Notes: generated from the sequence alone by a model not told the origin. A DNA stretch of 64,000 nucleotides from Hofstenia miamia (GCA_004352715.1 SCFE01000044.1:1134402-1198401); one strand, 5' to 3'; shown: positions 12,101-24,449, counted from the first letter of the stretch. Made by a program: numbers and translations.

Positions 12101-12397
12101 TTATTGCAAGTCATCATAAGTAACATTAAAAAATGGTGGACCATTGATAGTGCCTTGAGAAACTCCACAATTTGTGAAAAGTATTGTTGACATTTGACCA
12201 TCAATTGTTGTGAATTGACATCTTTCAGACAGGAAATCCATGTACAAGTTAATTATCGCATAATTTAATTGTGGAATTTTTTGGAGCTGAGAAAAAATAA
12301 CATCATGAGGAACTCTGTCAAATGCCTTACTTAACTCTAGGGATAGAATAGAAATACAATCAAAATCAAGAACATCCAAATGACACGCAGGTTTCAA
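12101..12397 (-). pseudogene. LINE reverse transcriptase palm
   Basis: A 98-residue open stretch with motif A LELSKAFDRVPHDVIFSQL and motif B GVSQGTINGPPFFNVTYDDL, about 50 residues apart as expected. In an intact RT motif C would follow to the left. Near 12060 the DNA gives AADN instead of a YADD-type motif, in a different frame. Confidence 0.85.
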
Positions 12398-12899
12398 TAA
12401 TTTTCAGCAGAGCAGATTCAGTCGAACTCGTTTTTGTAAAGCCATTTTTCAAATGGCCGTTTCAAAAATGATTCATAAAGTAATCTTTTGAAGTTTCTTG
12501 ATAGAAGAGATGTGGTAGATATAGGACGCAAATCTTTGGTATAGGTCGAATCATAGAAAGCTTAAATGATTTTGGGCAAATTCCTTTTTGGATGCACAAA
12601 GTATATGAATAGCATTTTGTACGAAAACCCAATTCGGTAAGTTATCAAATCCAGGTGACGATTTTTGAAATGTCATCACAAGGGATTGTTTCAGATTGAA
12701 CATAGCCATCCGTTGTTGCAATATCAGTATAACATTTATTAATTACATTAACATCAAGCGTAATTTTATGAGTCGGATTTGTTTTACCACATACATTATT
12801 AATCATTTTCCACGAAGATGCATTTCCCATCTTACCCCTAGTATTCCTTAGGTTGTCTTGAATAATAATATTAATTTGTGACTGAATTTGAGCAGCTCT

Positions 12900-13820
12900 T
12901 TGAGTTTTTCGTGATTTTTGTAGTGAGTACCTTTTGCGAAGGAGTTTTTTTTACCAATGGTGTTATGTATATTGGGTCTTTTTAGAAACATCTCACTTTT
13001 TGTAAAGGGCAAAAATAATCATATAAATAGAAGATGTGTTGGATAAATGTATTAACAGCTTAATCAACATCTTCGATTTGAAAAATATAATCAAAGCATT
13101 GTTCATCTAGAGCAAGATTGCACTTGACTATATTATTGTGCCTATGATCTCTAAAGAAACGCATAATTATTGGAATTGTCATTTGATATTTTGGAGTAGC
13201 CAGAAGCGCTTTGTGGTCGGCTGTTTTACTTGATACAAATGATTAACCACTAAAAGCATAGAGGTCATTGCAAAAAATGTAGTTAAGTTGTTTACCATGT
13301 CTTGTACCACCAGTAAACACACTATGAAGAGATAGCTCTTGTATAATAACAGCTTAATTGAAATCATTCAAGTCATCACAAAGCATAAATTTGCAAAATG
13401 GAAAGTCTTTTAAATAATCATCTACTATTGTAATGATATGATTAGTAATTTCTTTTTCTCTGTTAATTAGAGGAGGGTAGTATAGAACACAAAGAAGAAG
13501 GTTTATTGGAAAGTTAATCATGGCCCATAAAAGCTCAAACTTTTCAGAATCATTGACATCAAGTCTTGAGAGAGGGATACTTTTACATTGAAATATTGCC
13601 TCACCACCTCTATGTTTTTATTGGAGTTAGATGATGAACGATCATGTCTGAGCAAATGAAATCTAGGTAATTAAAAACATCGTGATTCGAAGTTTGGCTG
13701 AGGCCAAGTCTCTGTTACACAGCGTATCATAACATTATTGACTGTAATATCTAATGACAAATCCATAATTGCCTTATCCGTTTTTAATGACCTTGCATTT
13801 ATAAACATGATCTTTGGCAA
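12900..13820 (-). pseudogene. LINE AP-type endonuclease domain, broken
   Basis: The - strand starts with KIMFINARSLKTDKA near 13770-13815, the usual N-terminal block N.RSL..K. It continues through VTETW and later FTGGTRHGKQLNYIFCND (about 13270-13325) and DHKALLATP (about 13180-13215), matching the T...I.LD and SDH..L blocks of LINE endonucleases. Several stops interrupt it. Confidence 0.7.
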
Positions 13821-13829
13821 CTTTTCTAG

Positions 13830-14600
13830 TCATATCTGCTTGCAACAACAGTCAATAAATTGAAATAATTCAAGATTACGAATTCGTAGTTCCGATTTCG
13901 GAATCCCAGTTTCAATTAAGCGTCGACGTTTTGCCAAAATTGTGCGTTCTTTAATAACCTCTTCAGGTAATAGCTCTTTTGAAACATATATATTGGATTC
14001 ACCAAAATTTTTCATTTTGTAAAGAGAATTTAATATCAAACGCTTATGCCAAGGGTTATCTACGTTGAATATTATAGGTCTAGGTAATAGACTTCCCTCC
14101 TTTAGTTTTCCCATTCGTCTTACATCAAGTATTCTTTCAACAGAATTGAAATCTGACATCATTTTCTCTTCTACTGTGCCTGTTGGTTCTGCAATTCCTC
14201 TTACTCTGATTCCATCATATTTAAGAAAACCTTTTGTTTCTGATTTATTGATTGAGCGATAATTTTTCTAATGATCTTTAAAATCCGTAACTTGAGTTTG
14301 TAAAAAAGTTTGCTTGGAAGCAACATCATTACTGAATTTAGAAATTTTTCTTCTAAAGATAAAACAACTTTTTCTAAGCTTCTGAGTGTATCAGAAACAT
14401 CAGAATTATCAGTAGATGATAATTCTTGAAAACTATTCTTGACATCTTTTTTAACACATTCATTGCAAAAAGTAATGAATTGCCTCTGGAATTTTTGTAA
14501 AAAATCCAGGTGACCTTGTGGGAAACCAACACATAACTTAGTGGAGTGAAAAAAACTTAAACAAGAGTGACATTTATAGAAGGCTTCGTCGTGTATGTCT
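13830..14600 (-). pseudogene. LINE ORF1 with PHD-like zinc finger
   Basis: From about 14595 leftward the frame reads DEAFYKCHSCLSFFHSTKLC and, about 25 residues later, FCNEC. This C..C...FH..C...C..C pattern resembles the PHD-type finger found in ORF1 of CR1/L2-like LINEs. A coiled-coil-like stretch (LRSLEKVVLSLEEKF) follows. The C-terminal part (13830-14162) has RIRVRGI-type context, VERILDVRRMGKL, RPIIFNVDN and IYVSKELLPEEVIKER, which resembles the RNA-binding domain of LINE ORF1 proteins. At least one frame break separates the two parts. Confidence 0.65.
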
Positions 14601-15149
14601 TAACGAAACGTTTTGAATAAATTGTTTAACATAATTAGCAAAAAATAATAATTGTATTAGCTTATCTTTTGCGATGAAAAATTTTCAAAACGTACGAGTT
14701 ATTTATATACACATATAAATATATTTAACATTCTCTAGTATGCCAACATATATTTAATTTGTTGAAAAAATTTAAAACAATTGAACAAAGGAAGAAAGCA
14801 ACAAATCGAAAAAAATTACGAGTTAACACCTTGAAGTGAAGAATTGATAATGGAAAATACTAATTAATTATTGAAGTATCAACTCACAAAATTTCATGTA
14901 TTTAAAGCAACAATGTATGCATGACTCACAGACTTTAATTAAAAGTTAATGATTCGCTAAAAGTTAAGTCCCTGCAAAAAATGTTTGAAGTGATAACATT
15001 ATGCCGCCGCATTGCTCAATAACACGTCTCCGCAGAAATGTGTTACAATTGCTTCCACTTAATATTTGTGTACTAGCAGAAACATCACGCCATGGCAGAT
15101 TTCGCACTAGCATGGCAGAAATTGTTCAATTTTGAGTCTAATAGGCAGG
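14601..15149. other. Non-coding region, nothing recognised
   Basis: AT-rich sequence between the LINE and the following MITE; no gene or repeat structure was seen. Confidence 0.5.
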
Positions 15150-15157
15150 TGTCAACC

Positions 15158-15470
15158 TGGGTTTTCGAGTCGAGTTCGAATAAATCGGTCTGAGTAAGAA
15201 TTTTGACGTTTCGAGTTCGAGTACTTTTTTTGAAGAAAATTCCGAGTTCGATCGAGTTTCTTCTAATTCCGAGTTTTTTTAGAGTAAAATGTAATTTATT
15301 TTACAATAATTCCGAGTTTTGCAAACTAAAAAATAAATATTTGCGATTTATAAAAAATGGGTATTCTCGAGTATTGATAATCTCTCTTCGTCTTCGGTGT
15401 TTTTCCGATCGAGTTTTTCGAGCTCATTCGAGTTCGAGTTCTTACCATTCCGAGTACTCGAAAACCCTAG
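15158..15470. mobile_element. 313-bp hAT-like MITE rich in TCGAGT, with exact 8-bp target duplication
   Basis: The left end reads TGGGTTTTCGAG and the right end, reverse-complemented, reads CTAGGGTTTTCGAG. The element is bordered by identical octamers TGTCAACC at 15150-15157 and 15471-15478. An 8-bp duplication is the signature of hAT transposition. The interior repeats (T)TCGAGTTCGAG at both ends and has no coding frame of its own, so it is non-autonomous. Confidence 0.8.
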
Positions 15471-15478
15471 TGTCAACC

Positions 15479-15620
15479 CATTGTTGCATATTCACTTCGT
15501 TTGAGTTGGGATTGGACGACTGTTTCTATAATGCCATTTACTTTAGCGCACGCATTGGTTGAATTGATAGTATTTATTAACTGCATTGTTATTGATTCGG
15601 GCCTGAGCTCGGCCTAAAAN

Positions 15621-15652
<32 letters not shown>

Positions 15653-16708
15653 GTCATGGCCACAAAAAAATACTAAACTTCTCAATTGCGTGCATCTACG
15701 TATAATTTATTGACAACCAATAAGAATATAGTTTTTGTGGCATCCCTGGCATTCTTGTTGTATATATGAACATATACATGTTAAACATCTTTTAATATTT
15801 AGAAATGACAACAAACCGCCTTGGGTGTAAATGTGACAAAAATTGAGACTGTACATGATAAAGGTATGTCAAATAATTTAATGGTCCTTCGATTTAATAT
15901 CAGCATGCAGCAGTGGTCGAAAGTCTTTATCATCAAAGCATCGGTTCCTTTACCTATCTAAAACCCTGTGGAAAATCACATATCATAACCCAAGTGAAAG
16001 ACTAAGCTATTTTGAAATCATGCAAAAAAAATTCATTTGCTGAATCCTGCGGTGCTAAATTGCCTAGTGCACACACTTTATATCATAAAAGGCAGACAAT
16101 AAACCAATGTGCATCAGCAAAAAATGAGTGCTTCCAAAAACATATAAACATTGAAACGTGGATCCATGGATTTCAAAAATATTCAAAGATGTAGCTAAAA
16201 ACATAGCAAGGCACATGGGTTCACACTGCATACTGTCTACATGGTAACGTCTTACACCGCAATACTCCATTTCAAATGCCCACAGTGCACTGAAAGTTAT
16301 GGCTTAGGATGCAATTAAAGCCAAGGGACTTTTTGGGCTCTGATTTTGTCCTGAAGAAACTATTGACAAATTGACCGTGCAAAATGGTATTCTAGGTGAT
16401 AAAGTCACATGCTTCGAATGCACGAGAGCAAGTATTTTAAACATGACGCCATATACTTAATCATGTGTAAATAAAGTATGGCTTTAAGCTAATCATTTGT
16501 AGCACATCAAAAATTGTTGAAGAATAGTGAAAGAGAAAGTTGCCAATTCATAGTCCGACATCTTACAATGACCTGGGGTACATAATCAAAGATGTTGGGA
16601 TACTGGAACTTAGAATTGGAACCGGCAGAGAATTTTAAGGCCAGAGTATGTAGTTGTCCGGTGACAGCAGTAAGTTTTATTTGCATTACATATTCACTCT
16701 TTGCCTGT

Positions 16709-16743
<35 letters not shown>

Positions 16744-16748
16744 AGTAA
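15479..16748. other. Region without a recognised gene; possible transposon-derived coding scraps
   Basis: It contains a single N at 15620 beside an AT repeat, and a second AT run at 16710-16742 before the 16749-16976 gap. Between about 15800 and 16560 the + strand has short codon-like stretches, for example 16012-16194 with several Cys and His, but no family could be recognised. It may be a decayed transposase. Confidence 0.4.
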
Positions 16749-17033
16749 NNNNNNNNNNNNNNNNNNNNNNNNNNNNNNNNNNNNNNNNNNNNNNNNNNNN
16801 NNNNNNNNNNNNNNNNNNNNNNNNNNNNNNNNNNNNNNNNNNNNNNNNNNNNNNNNNNNNNNNNNNNNNNNNNNNNNNNNNNNNNNNNNNNNNNNNNNNN
16901 NNNNNNNNNNNNNNNNNNNNNNNNNNNNNNNNNNNNNNNNNNNNNNNNNNNNNNNNNNNNNNNNNNNNNNNNNNNNATATATATATATGTAAATGTTTGA
17001 GAGAAATTGAAAAAAGTGATCTAACTTAGTACT

Positions 17034-17374
17034 TCCTTGCGAGTGAACTTTTTTAGATCGAGTCAAGTCAGAACCGTAACTCGCGAGTTAGATAGAGTCG
17101 AGTTGCAATTATATTTAGAGTTCTTTTTCTTGTTATGCTAAGCTATATAAAACTGTGCTGCCCTATATAAATTTACGACAGAAGAACACTATGTTAAACT
17201 AAATGAGAGAGACCAAGCCTGATACCTCAAAAGTTGAGACAAATAATGAAATGTCGATGGATTTTTTGAAAATATTTGCAAGAAAAACAGATGTCATTTA
17301 AGCTGATATCGAGTACTCGAAACTTCGAGTTGAGTTTTTTTACCTCAAGTCGAGTTAGATTACTCGCAAGGCCT
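17034..17374. repeat. Possible MITE with CTTGCGAGT inverted ends
   Basis: The left side begins CCTTGCGAGT, and the right side ends ACTCGCAAGG, its reverse complement. Both arms continue with variants of GAGTCGAGTT and ACTCGAAACT. The style (TCGAGT-rich arms) resembles the MITE at 15158-15470, but no matching target duplication was found. It may be a diverged relative. Confidence 0.45.
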
Positions 17375-17509
17375 TAATATTTCTCCCATATTAAGCAAAA
17401 TATTCTCTTCTGGTCAGATAAAAGATGCAATATTTTTTTAATTTTGATCAGCAAAATTAAAGTCCTTTCTTGAATTTTCTAAACGTCCTGCAGGCCGGTA
17501 ACTGCCTGT

Positions 17510-18475
17510 CCAGCTCTGCTAGTGATCTGCGGCCATGGCATCGGCCACGGCTTGGCCGTTAGCCTGCTCTAGCCGCAGCCAACAGCTAGCTACCAAAGAG
17601 CTGTGGCTAATGGCCGGCTGCAACCAAAGATTAAAATACCGGCTAAAATTCATATATCAAAATACAAATTTGCAATTGATTACACGTTGTTTCAGCTTTG
17701 AAGTTTAATCATAAAAGTAAAGATAATGTATAGGTATGTATATAACTATCACAAACATATTTTAGTTTATATGTATGCTTAAGAAGTACACAGAATATAT
17801 TGCAAAATAGAGTAAAAAGAGGCGTAGGAAGAGGGTGATATCACACCCCAATGCGCTCCCGGCTCTCTTTTCCAAGAGCATTACAAAAAAAATTGTATCA
17901 TATAACGATGTATTGTATTAATATTTATATACCATGACTCAAAACTAGTGAAGTGCACTCATGACGCTACATTACTTAATTATTGGAAATCAAGTACTGG
18001 GCCGTAGTTACCAGACATTCACATGCTACACCAGCAACACAAAATGGATGTGAAAGAACGTTTAGTGGATGCGGAAACATTATTATTGATAAAAGATTAA
18101 GCCTCAGTCCAGCACATGTTAATGAACTTTTAGTTATCCGCTCGTTTAAAACTTTTGAACATTACAACTTTTCCATGAATAATATTTGTATTGTTGTCTC
18201 TAAAACAGCCGATTTTATGATTTTCTGTAATTGTTCAAACTATGGATATTTTTTAATTGTTGAATTGAAAATTACAGTATTGCACTTAGTAGTAGTAAAA
18301 AGCACCAACTTTGGTAAAAAATTACAGCAAACGGCCGGCTACGGCTAAAGCCTTATGGCCAACAATCGGCTACGTCCAAAGCATTACGGCTAAAGGACTG
18401 CTACGGCTAAAATTTAATTCTTACTCCGGCTAGGGCCAAGAGAATTGCCTTAGCCACCAACACTAATCTCTGCTG
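17510..18475 (+). mobile_element. hAT transposon remnant with GC-rich GGCT-repeat ends
   Basis: Both ends are unusually GC-rich for this window and are built from GGCCGGCTACGGCT-like units, inverted relative to each other. The left end starts near 17510 with CAGCTCTGCTAGTG. The right end, reverse-complemented, starts with CAGCAGAGATTAGTG near 18475. A piece of hAT transposase lies inside (17983-18348). Most of the transposase is missing, so this is an internally deleted copy. I could not find a matching 8-bp duplication. Confidence 0.6.
17983..18348 (+). pseudogene. hAT transposase C-terminal dimerisation domain fragment
   Basis: The frame reads YWAVVTRHSHATPATQNGCE, then RTFSGCGNIIIDKRLSLSPA and HVNELLVIRSF. 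This is the hATC dimerisation pattern: PAT...ERxFS..G.ii..kR..L.p..v..L. The frame opens after a stop at 17977. The DDE-type catalytic region upstream is absent. Residues after about 60 do not match the family and run into the 3' end of the element. Confidence 0.75.
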
Positions 18476-19936
18476 GAAACCACACAAGCTGAATAAAAAT
18501 TTGCTCATATCAACACCCTGCTGCTTGGTATTTTGCTGCTGCGCTAGATGTAAAAGTTTGACATAAAAAATACTCATTTAACTGACTTACTAACTAGTTT
18601 GAACTGTTCTCACGCTGTCTTAGGTGTTCTTGTGCAATATAATTAATGTCAATATCTGTTATATTTAGTATTTCATATTTTTGGGGCGGTCAGTAAATAA
18701 TAGCCGTCACTATATTATATATATATATATATATTTAATGATTAAAATACCTTTTGTGGAGTGCTTCTGTTAATTGGTTCGCTAAATTTTTCTTTTCGAA
18801 AATAGAAAAATTACAATGCAATGTGTAAGAAAATGAATTTTACTTTTTTTAAATATCAGTAAATTTAAGTGTTTAATATTCTTGAAAGAGCAATACATTG
18901 GATTTGTGCTTTTTGAGTAGGATTTATGAAGTACTATCTTGATGGTATTTGACAAAGAGAGATAGACAATAACAAGCCGTTTTCCAATTAACGCTAAAAT
19001 ATAGTATTTGCTTAGTTTTATGAATTGAGTAATAAAATTTTATGGTAGGCAAATTTAGAAAAAAGAGAACAAAGGACTTAGCACTCTGAGAAACTCCACT
19101 CTAGCAGCTCCCTCCCATCCACCTACAATAATTTCTATTTAAGTGTCTCTGCAATATTAACCAAAAATAGATCTATGAGAAAGAAAGTTAATTGTCACGA
19201 AAGTTTAAAGAAATAAAGAGTCCTTCTCCTAATGGAAATATATTTCCTAAAATAATTGAGCGATTCTAATTTAGTTAAATGGAATAAATGATCTCTCTAA
19301 ATCTATGAAATTAATTGCGTAACTGCATTCCTCTTTCATATCATAGAAACAAATCACATGTAAACTGATCTGCGTAATAATATGTTGGCTATCTGTAACA
19401 TTTAGCCTCAGCACCTTCGATTACTAATCAATTACATGTGCATCGTAGTGGAGGGCAACCAATCAATAAATGTGTCCCTTTAAGGATAAATTAATAGACG
19501 ACTTCAAATAATTTTTGGGGTAGTTGAATATTGAATCGCTACTACGTTTGTAGGGAAAATATTGTTTCATTTTTCAAAAAAGAGTTGAATTGAAATTATA
19601 TGTAAGTTTTAGTATTTTTATTTTACAAAGACAATATATAGTTAATTTAAGTTATAGCGTCCTCAGTTGTTATATTTTATATCAAACCCGTAGGCATTGG
19701 CAACCAAGACAATAAATGGTAAGAAAACCATTTTTGATTAAGAAAATTTTATAAAAAATTGACACCTCAATTTAGTTTTTCAAGGTTCGAACCATTTTAC
19801 TTAAAGTAGCAGTATTATATTTTAATAAATCAGTAACGACATCAGTTCACGGAATATAAAATTTCTGCATAACAATATGCATAGCATGTTAGTCATAACT
19901 TTAGGGTTGTCATACGTCAATAAAGTGAAACATATA

Positions 19937-19972
<36 letters not shown>

Positions 19973-21275
19973 NNNNNNNNNNNNNNNNNNNNNNNNNNNN
20001 NNNNNNNNNNNNNNNNNNNNNNNNNNNNNNNNNNNNNNNNNNNNNNNNNNNNNNNNNNNNNNNNNNNNATATATATATATTATATATTATTTTTATTATT
20101 AACATTCTCATTATTATTACTATTATTTTTAATAAGACCATCAATTTTAAATATGCACAATATCACCTTTGAGATTACCTCAGTAATCGTGTTGTTATTT
20201 AATTTGTGTTGCCATTAATCAATATGTGAATTATCTTAGCATGACACACTTAAGTAATTCGACAGCCTTAGTAATAGCTCAATAGGCATAGGTTACGAGG
20301 GTTTAAGAATATTTGATTAATTTGCGTATTTTTTCGATATCAACCTAAATATTTCTGCTTTGCTGAAACCTGCTGATGTTGTTCCAAGATTAATGGTTCA
20401 TCTTACTGCAATCAACAACCAGCAGTTCAAGTGCTGAAACAAGTTTTCTTACTGATAACAGAAACATTGCGCATATTAGACTATTTATAACAGTAAGAAA
20501 TTATGTTTTATTATTTTGCATAACAATCATTTTTTAGAGCCAAGAATATGGACATAATACAAATTATGTCAACTCAGTAAAGATTTTTAGGTAAAATGAT
20601 AGGTCAAAATTTGAGTACTTGGCGCTTATAAAAAGTCAAATTTTGAGGTCATTATTGTTCAGCAAGGACATACTAAATTGAGTATGTCTTTGATATTTAC
20701 GTAATTCTAATTACTCATAACTCCAGAAACTGAGTATGCATTGTCTATTCGCTATCACTAAATAATACATGTACAAACAAATTTGTGAAAAGCTATGTTC
20801 TTTAACAAAAGCCAACAATGTGTAAATTTCAATAAAATATCTCAATTTTGGAAGACAACTATTCACCCTAAATTGGCTTCGCAAATAATCTTTTATTTGA
20901 CTACTTTCACTTTACACTAGAAATGTTACCTTCCTAATATATTTAAAATTTAAACCTCAATATACTTACTGATGGGAGGGATTTTTCAAATATTCTTAAG
21001 TTTCATCGTTATTTTTCGAAATTAATAGCGAATGCACAATAAATGCAGTCACAGTTTCTAGAAATGTCAGTCCCGAAAGTTAAAAAGTGGCAAATCTAGA
21101 GAAACACAATTCACCTAGTGCTGCATTCATGACAAGTACCTGTAATTAACAAACATAAAACATTCATAAAATTTCAATTAACGACTGACAATAACATTGG
21201 AAATTTGTTTGGTTAATGTTGCAATTTGGATAAGGACTTCTATATTCAATATGAAGTATTAGTAGTTACTGATTC
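18476..21275. other. Non-coding region with AT microsatellites and a gap
   Basis: No gene was recognised. AT dinucleotide runs occur at 18714-18735 and on both sides of the gap 19973-20068, which probably failed to assemble because of the repeat. Confidence 0.55.
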
Positions 21276-21278
21276 TTA

Positions 21279-22789
21279 GGGTGCATTCACACAGAAAGAT
21301 TGTGCTTGCTAGTGCGAGCTTTTTCCGTTCACACAGAAAGCGAGCTTGCGCTAGCTTTAAATCTTGGGTATACACACAGAGAGATTGCGATATTTTCTAG
21401 CAATGTATTAAAGCCAGAGTGTTCACACAGCGCGATTGTGCTTGCGATATTTTCTAGCAATGTATTAAAGCCAGNNNNNNNNNNNNNNNNNNNNNNNNNN
21501 NNNNNNNNNNNNNNNNNNNNNNNNNNNNNNNNNNNNNNNNNNNNNNNNNNNNNNNNNNNNNNNNNNNNNNNNNNNNNNNNNNNNNNNNNNNNNNNNNNNN
21601 NNNNNNNNNNNNNNNNNNNNNNNNNNNNNNNNNNNNNNNNNNNNNNNNNNNNNNNNNNNNNNNNNNNNNNNNNNNNNNNNNNNNNNNNNNNNNNNNNNNN
21701 NNNNNNNNNNNNNNNNNNNNNNNNNNNNNNNNNNNNNNNTATTTAGTTTCAAATTATTATTTAATATTATCACAAAAATGGTATTATTGAACATATTTGT
21801 AAAATAGGTTTTGTACACAACATTTTTTATTTATAGCAGTTACTAGTTGAACTATAGTAACTGCTATTAATAAAAAATGTTTTGATTTCTTTATTCTTAA
21901 AAATCTACCTAAATTAGAAAAAGTTTTTTAATTCACCCGTAATTTAGAATTTCAAAAAATATAAATTGCATTAAGGTTTATCAAAATATTAAATAATTTA
22001 AGAAAAACAATAATTTTAATGAAGAATTTAATAGGCTGTCTAATCGCATAGATTCCATTGTATCAAATGATTTTCAGTTCGTTATTTACATTAAGGCCAA
22101 TTAAATTGTAATAATGTTTGCATATTAAGAATTATCCACTTTGATTAGCTCAAATGCAATAAAATATAACAAAATATTATTGAATATTTTCCTAATAGCA
22201 ATTAAAAGCTCGCGTTCTGTGTGAACACTCTCGTATTAATACATTGCTAGAAATCTATCGCAAGCGCAAGCTCGCTTTCTGTGTGAATTCAACTATCTTA
22301 AAACATGTGTTAAAAAATATAGCAAGCGCACGCCGTCTGTGTGAATGCTACTATCTTAAAACATGTGTTTAAATTACAAGCGCGATATCGCAATCTCTCT
22401 GTGTGAATACCCTCCTTTATTTCCTCTTGTTTAAATCTCAAGATTGGCTTTATCGCTCGCTTTCTGTNATGTGTAGAGAATATTATTGAATATTTTCCTA
22501 ATAGCAATTAAAAGCTCGCGTTCTGTGTGAACACTCTCGTATTAATACATTGCTAGAAATCTATCGCAAGCGCAAGCTCGCTTTCTGTGTGAATTCAACT
22601 ATCTTAAAACATGTGTTTAAATTACAAGCGCGATATCGCAATCTCTCTGTGTGAATACCCTCCTTTATTTCCTCTTGTTTAAATCTCAAGATTGGCTTTA
22701 TCGCTCGCTTTCTGTGTGAATTCAACTATCTTAAAACATGTGTTAAAAATACAAGCGCTATATCGCAAGCTTTCTGTGTGAATGCACCC
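21279..22789. mobile_element. Fold-back element with long modular inverted repeats and TTA target duplication
   Basis: The ends are perfect inverted repeats (GGGTGCATTCACACAGAAAG), bordered by TTA at 21276-21278 and 22790-22792. Each arm is a string of modules built on TTCACACAGAAAGCGAGC-like units alternating with AGCAATGTATTA and related spacers. The left arm covers 21279-21474 and the right arm about 22210-22789, in opposite orientation. A TTA duplication with G-rich ends is typical of PIF/Harbinger elements, but no transposase is visible and 21475-21739 is a gap. The right arm contains a near-duplicate block joined by a single N at 22468. Confidence 0.7.
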
Positions 22790-22792
22790 TTA

Positions 22793-23756
22793 GGTTTTTC
22801 CCAAATCATTCTTATTTTAGAAACAATGGTTATAATTGGAAATAAAACACATCGTTAAAAATCTGCATGTGAGTCTGATATTTCAACTTTCACATTCTTA
22901 CCTACACCAGTCAACTTACTGCAATTCTGAGTGTTTAAAAAGCCAATTAATTTTAAGTGCTTAATTCTAAAGACTAATAAATTTCACAAATTGACTTCAC
23001 AAAATTCAAACACACTTCATATAATTATTAGTAAATAAAACTGAATATATAAATATTGTATTGAGCCATTAGACTATTAGACTTCAAAAATGCAAGTTAA
23101 AACTGAGGAATCAAACAAACTGAGTCGCCAAGAGCAGGCTAGCGTGTCTTCATCATTATTGGAAAAACGTCATCAAGGCTCTCTAAATGTTTACATTAAA
23201 GAAAGCGGCATCGTACATTAATTGTTTTATAGATTATTAAAACATATTCACTAAAAGTAATTAATTATTAAATGTATGTAGTAGATATTTTAGCTCAACT
23301 CAAAGTACTGGACATACAATTAACCTATATTGACATTTGTTAGCGATGAGATAATTTTATAAAATAGTAAAGCAATCAAGTGGATAGTCTAGCCAAAATC
23401 ATTGTCTGAAAATTATATATGACAAGAAAAATAAGTCTTTAACATTATAAACATACAACAGCTGAGAATTTCAAAATTCACTTCACAATACTACACACAG
23501 TGTAGCTTATTTTTCTAAATAAATTATTCAGTACTTTGCTTATAAACAAGAATAAGTCTGTTCAATTGCCTTGGATGAAAATAGATTTGAACTATAAAGG
23601 CTAGCAAACAAAGCAAGTTGTCCCCTACATGGTTGGAACCGGTTGGATTGGGTTGGGTAGAGATATATGAACCGGTAAAATTGTTTAGGTTTTTTAGGGA
23701 CAAAGCGACGCAGTTCAATCAATAAATGTTCTCAAGGAGTTAATGAACAACAATTT
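22793..23756. other. Non-coding region, nothing recognised
   Basis: AT-rich sequence up to the LTR of gypsy copy 2. Two overlapping short - strand frames at 23524-23722 show no recognisable motif. Confidence 0.5.
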
Positions 23757-23939
23757 TGTAATGAAGTAAATTAAAACGATTACGAAATGTATTGTTAAAA
23801 CTCATTAACTGTACAAAGCATTTATACTCTAATTTACATGTACCCTTGTGTCATTGTGCCAGTCTTGTGGTAACCCCGAGGGAAGGTATTCACAGTAAAC
23901 ATTTAGGATTCTTAGTAAACATCTTGACATCTCGGTACA
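23757..23939 (-). repeat. 3' LTR of gypsy copy 2 with polypurine tract
   Basis: 183 bp from TGTAATGAAG to CTCGGTACA, the same length as the LTR at 1724-1906. Just inside (23940 onward) the - strand is AAAAAAGGGAGA, the polypurine tract. Confidence 0.9.
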
Positions 23940-24170
23940 TCTCCCTTTTTTAGGTGGTTGCTATGCCAGGCGGACTGGACATCCATAGTAGTCGGGAATA
24001 CGTCGATTACGTTTTGATCTCCTTAGAGGAGGAGCTATATCCTTTGACTGATGCTGTAACATCTGGCTATTACTAACTTCTGACGATTCTTCCTTAGCTT
24101 TATTTTTGTTTCTCTCTTCATCATCTATTTCCATTGCAAATGAATAGTCTCATTATCGGCTTTCTCTTTT

Positions 24171-24449
24171 CTAGAGAAAAGGAATTAAGTGTCGCCGGTT
24201 TCTTTGAATAATTCGGTTGCCCCCTTTGATAATATAAGATCGTGGTGACTTCCCCTGTTTCACAACCTTGCCACTACAATTGTTGAGTGACACAATCGCT
24301 CCTTTTTCTAAACCACAACGATCCTTTGATTTCATATCGTATGTTTTCTTTTGTTTAACCTGATATTTCTTTCCTCCTCCTTGAATGTTTTCCCTATTAC
24401 TGTTGGTTTTAGTAGCTTTCCCTTCATTCATTGATTTGATTTTAATCAT
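24171..24449 (-). pseudogene. Gypsy copy 2 integrase C-terminal domain
   Basis: A 92-residue stretch with GKVVKQGKSPRSYIIKGGNR and QRNRRHLIP, the SH3-like tail of gypsy integrase. Compared with copy 1 the acidic extension is cut by a stop. It is separated from the integrase core by stops at 24450-24618. Confidence 0.75.

Larger units (their letters stand above)
11480..14600 (-). mobile_element. Decayed LINE with ORF1 (PHD-like finger), endonuclease and RT
   Basis: Reading leftward on the - strand, the element shows ORF1 (about 14600-13830), an AP-type endonuclease (about 13820-12900), a linker, RT (about 12830-11640) and a C-terminal block ending near 11480. This is the layout of CR1/L2/Jockey-group LINEs. 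Stops and frameshifts occur in all parts, and the RT motif C aspartate pair appears altered (AADN near 12060). No clear 3' tail repeat or target-site duplication was found. Assignment as a LINE is firm; the exact clade is not. Confidence 0.8.

Noticed and set aside
19780-19800. GGTTCGAACC as a tRNA B-box.
   Set aside because: No A-box or cloverleaf can be formed around it on either strand; the match is a short palindrome.
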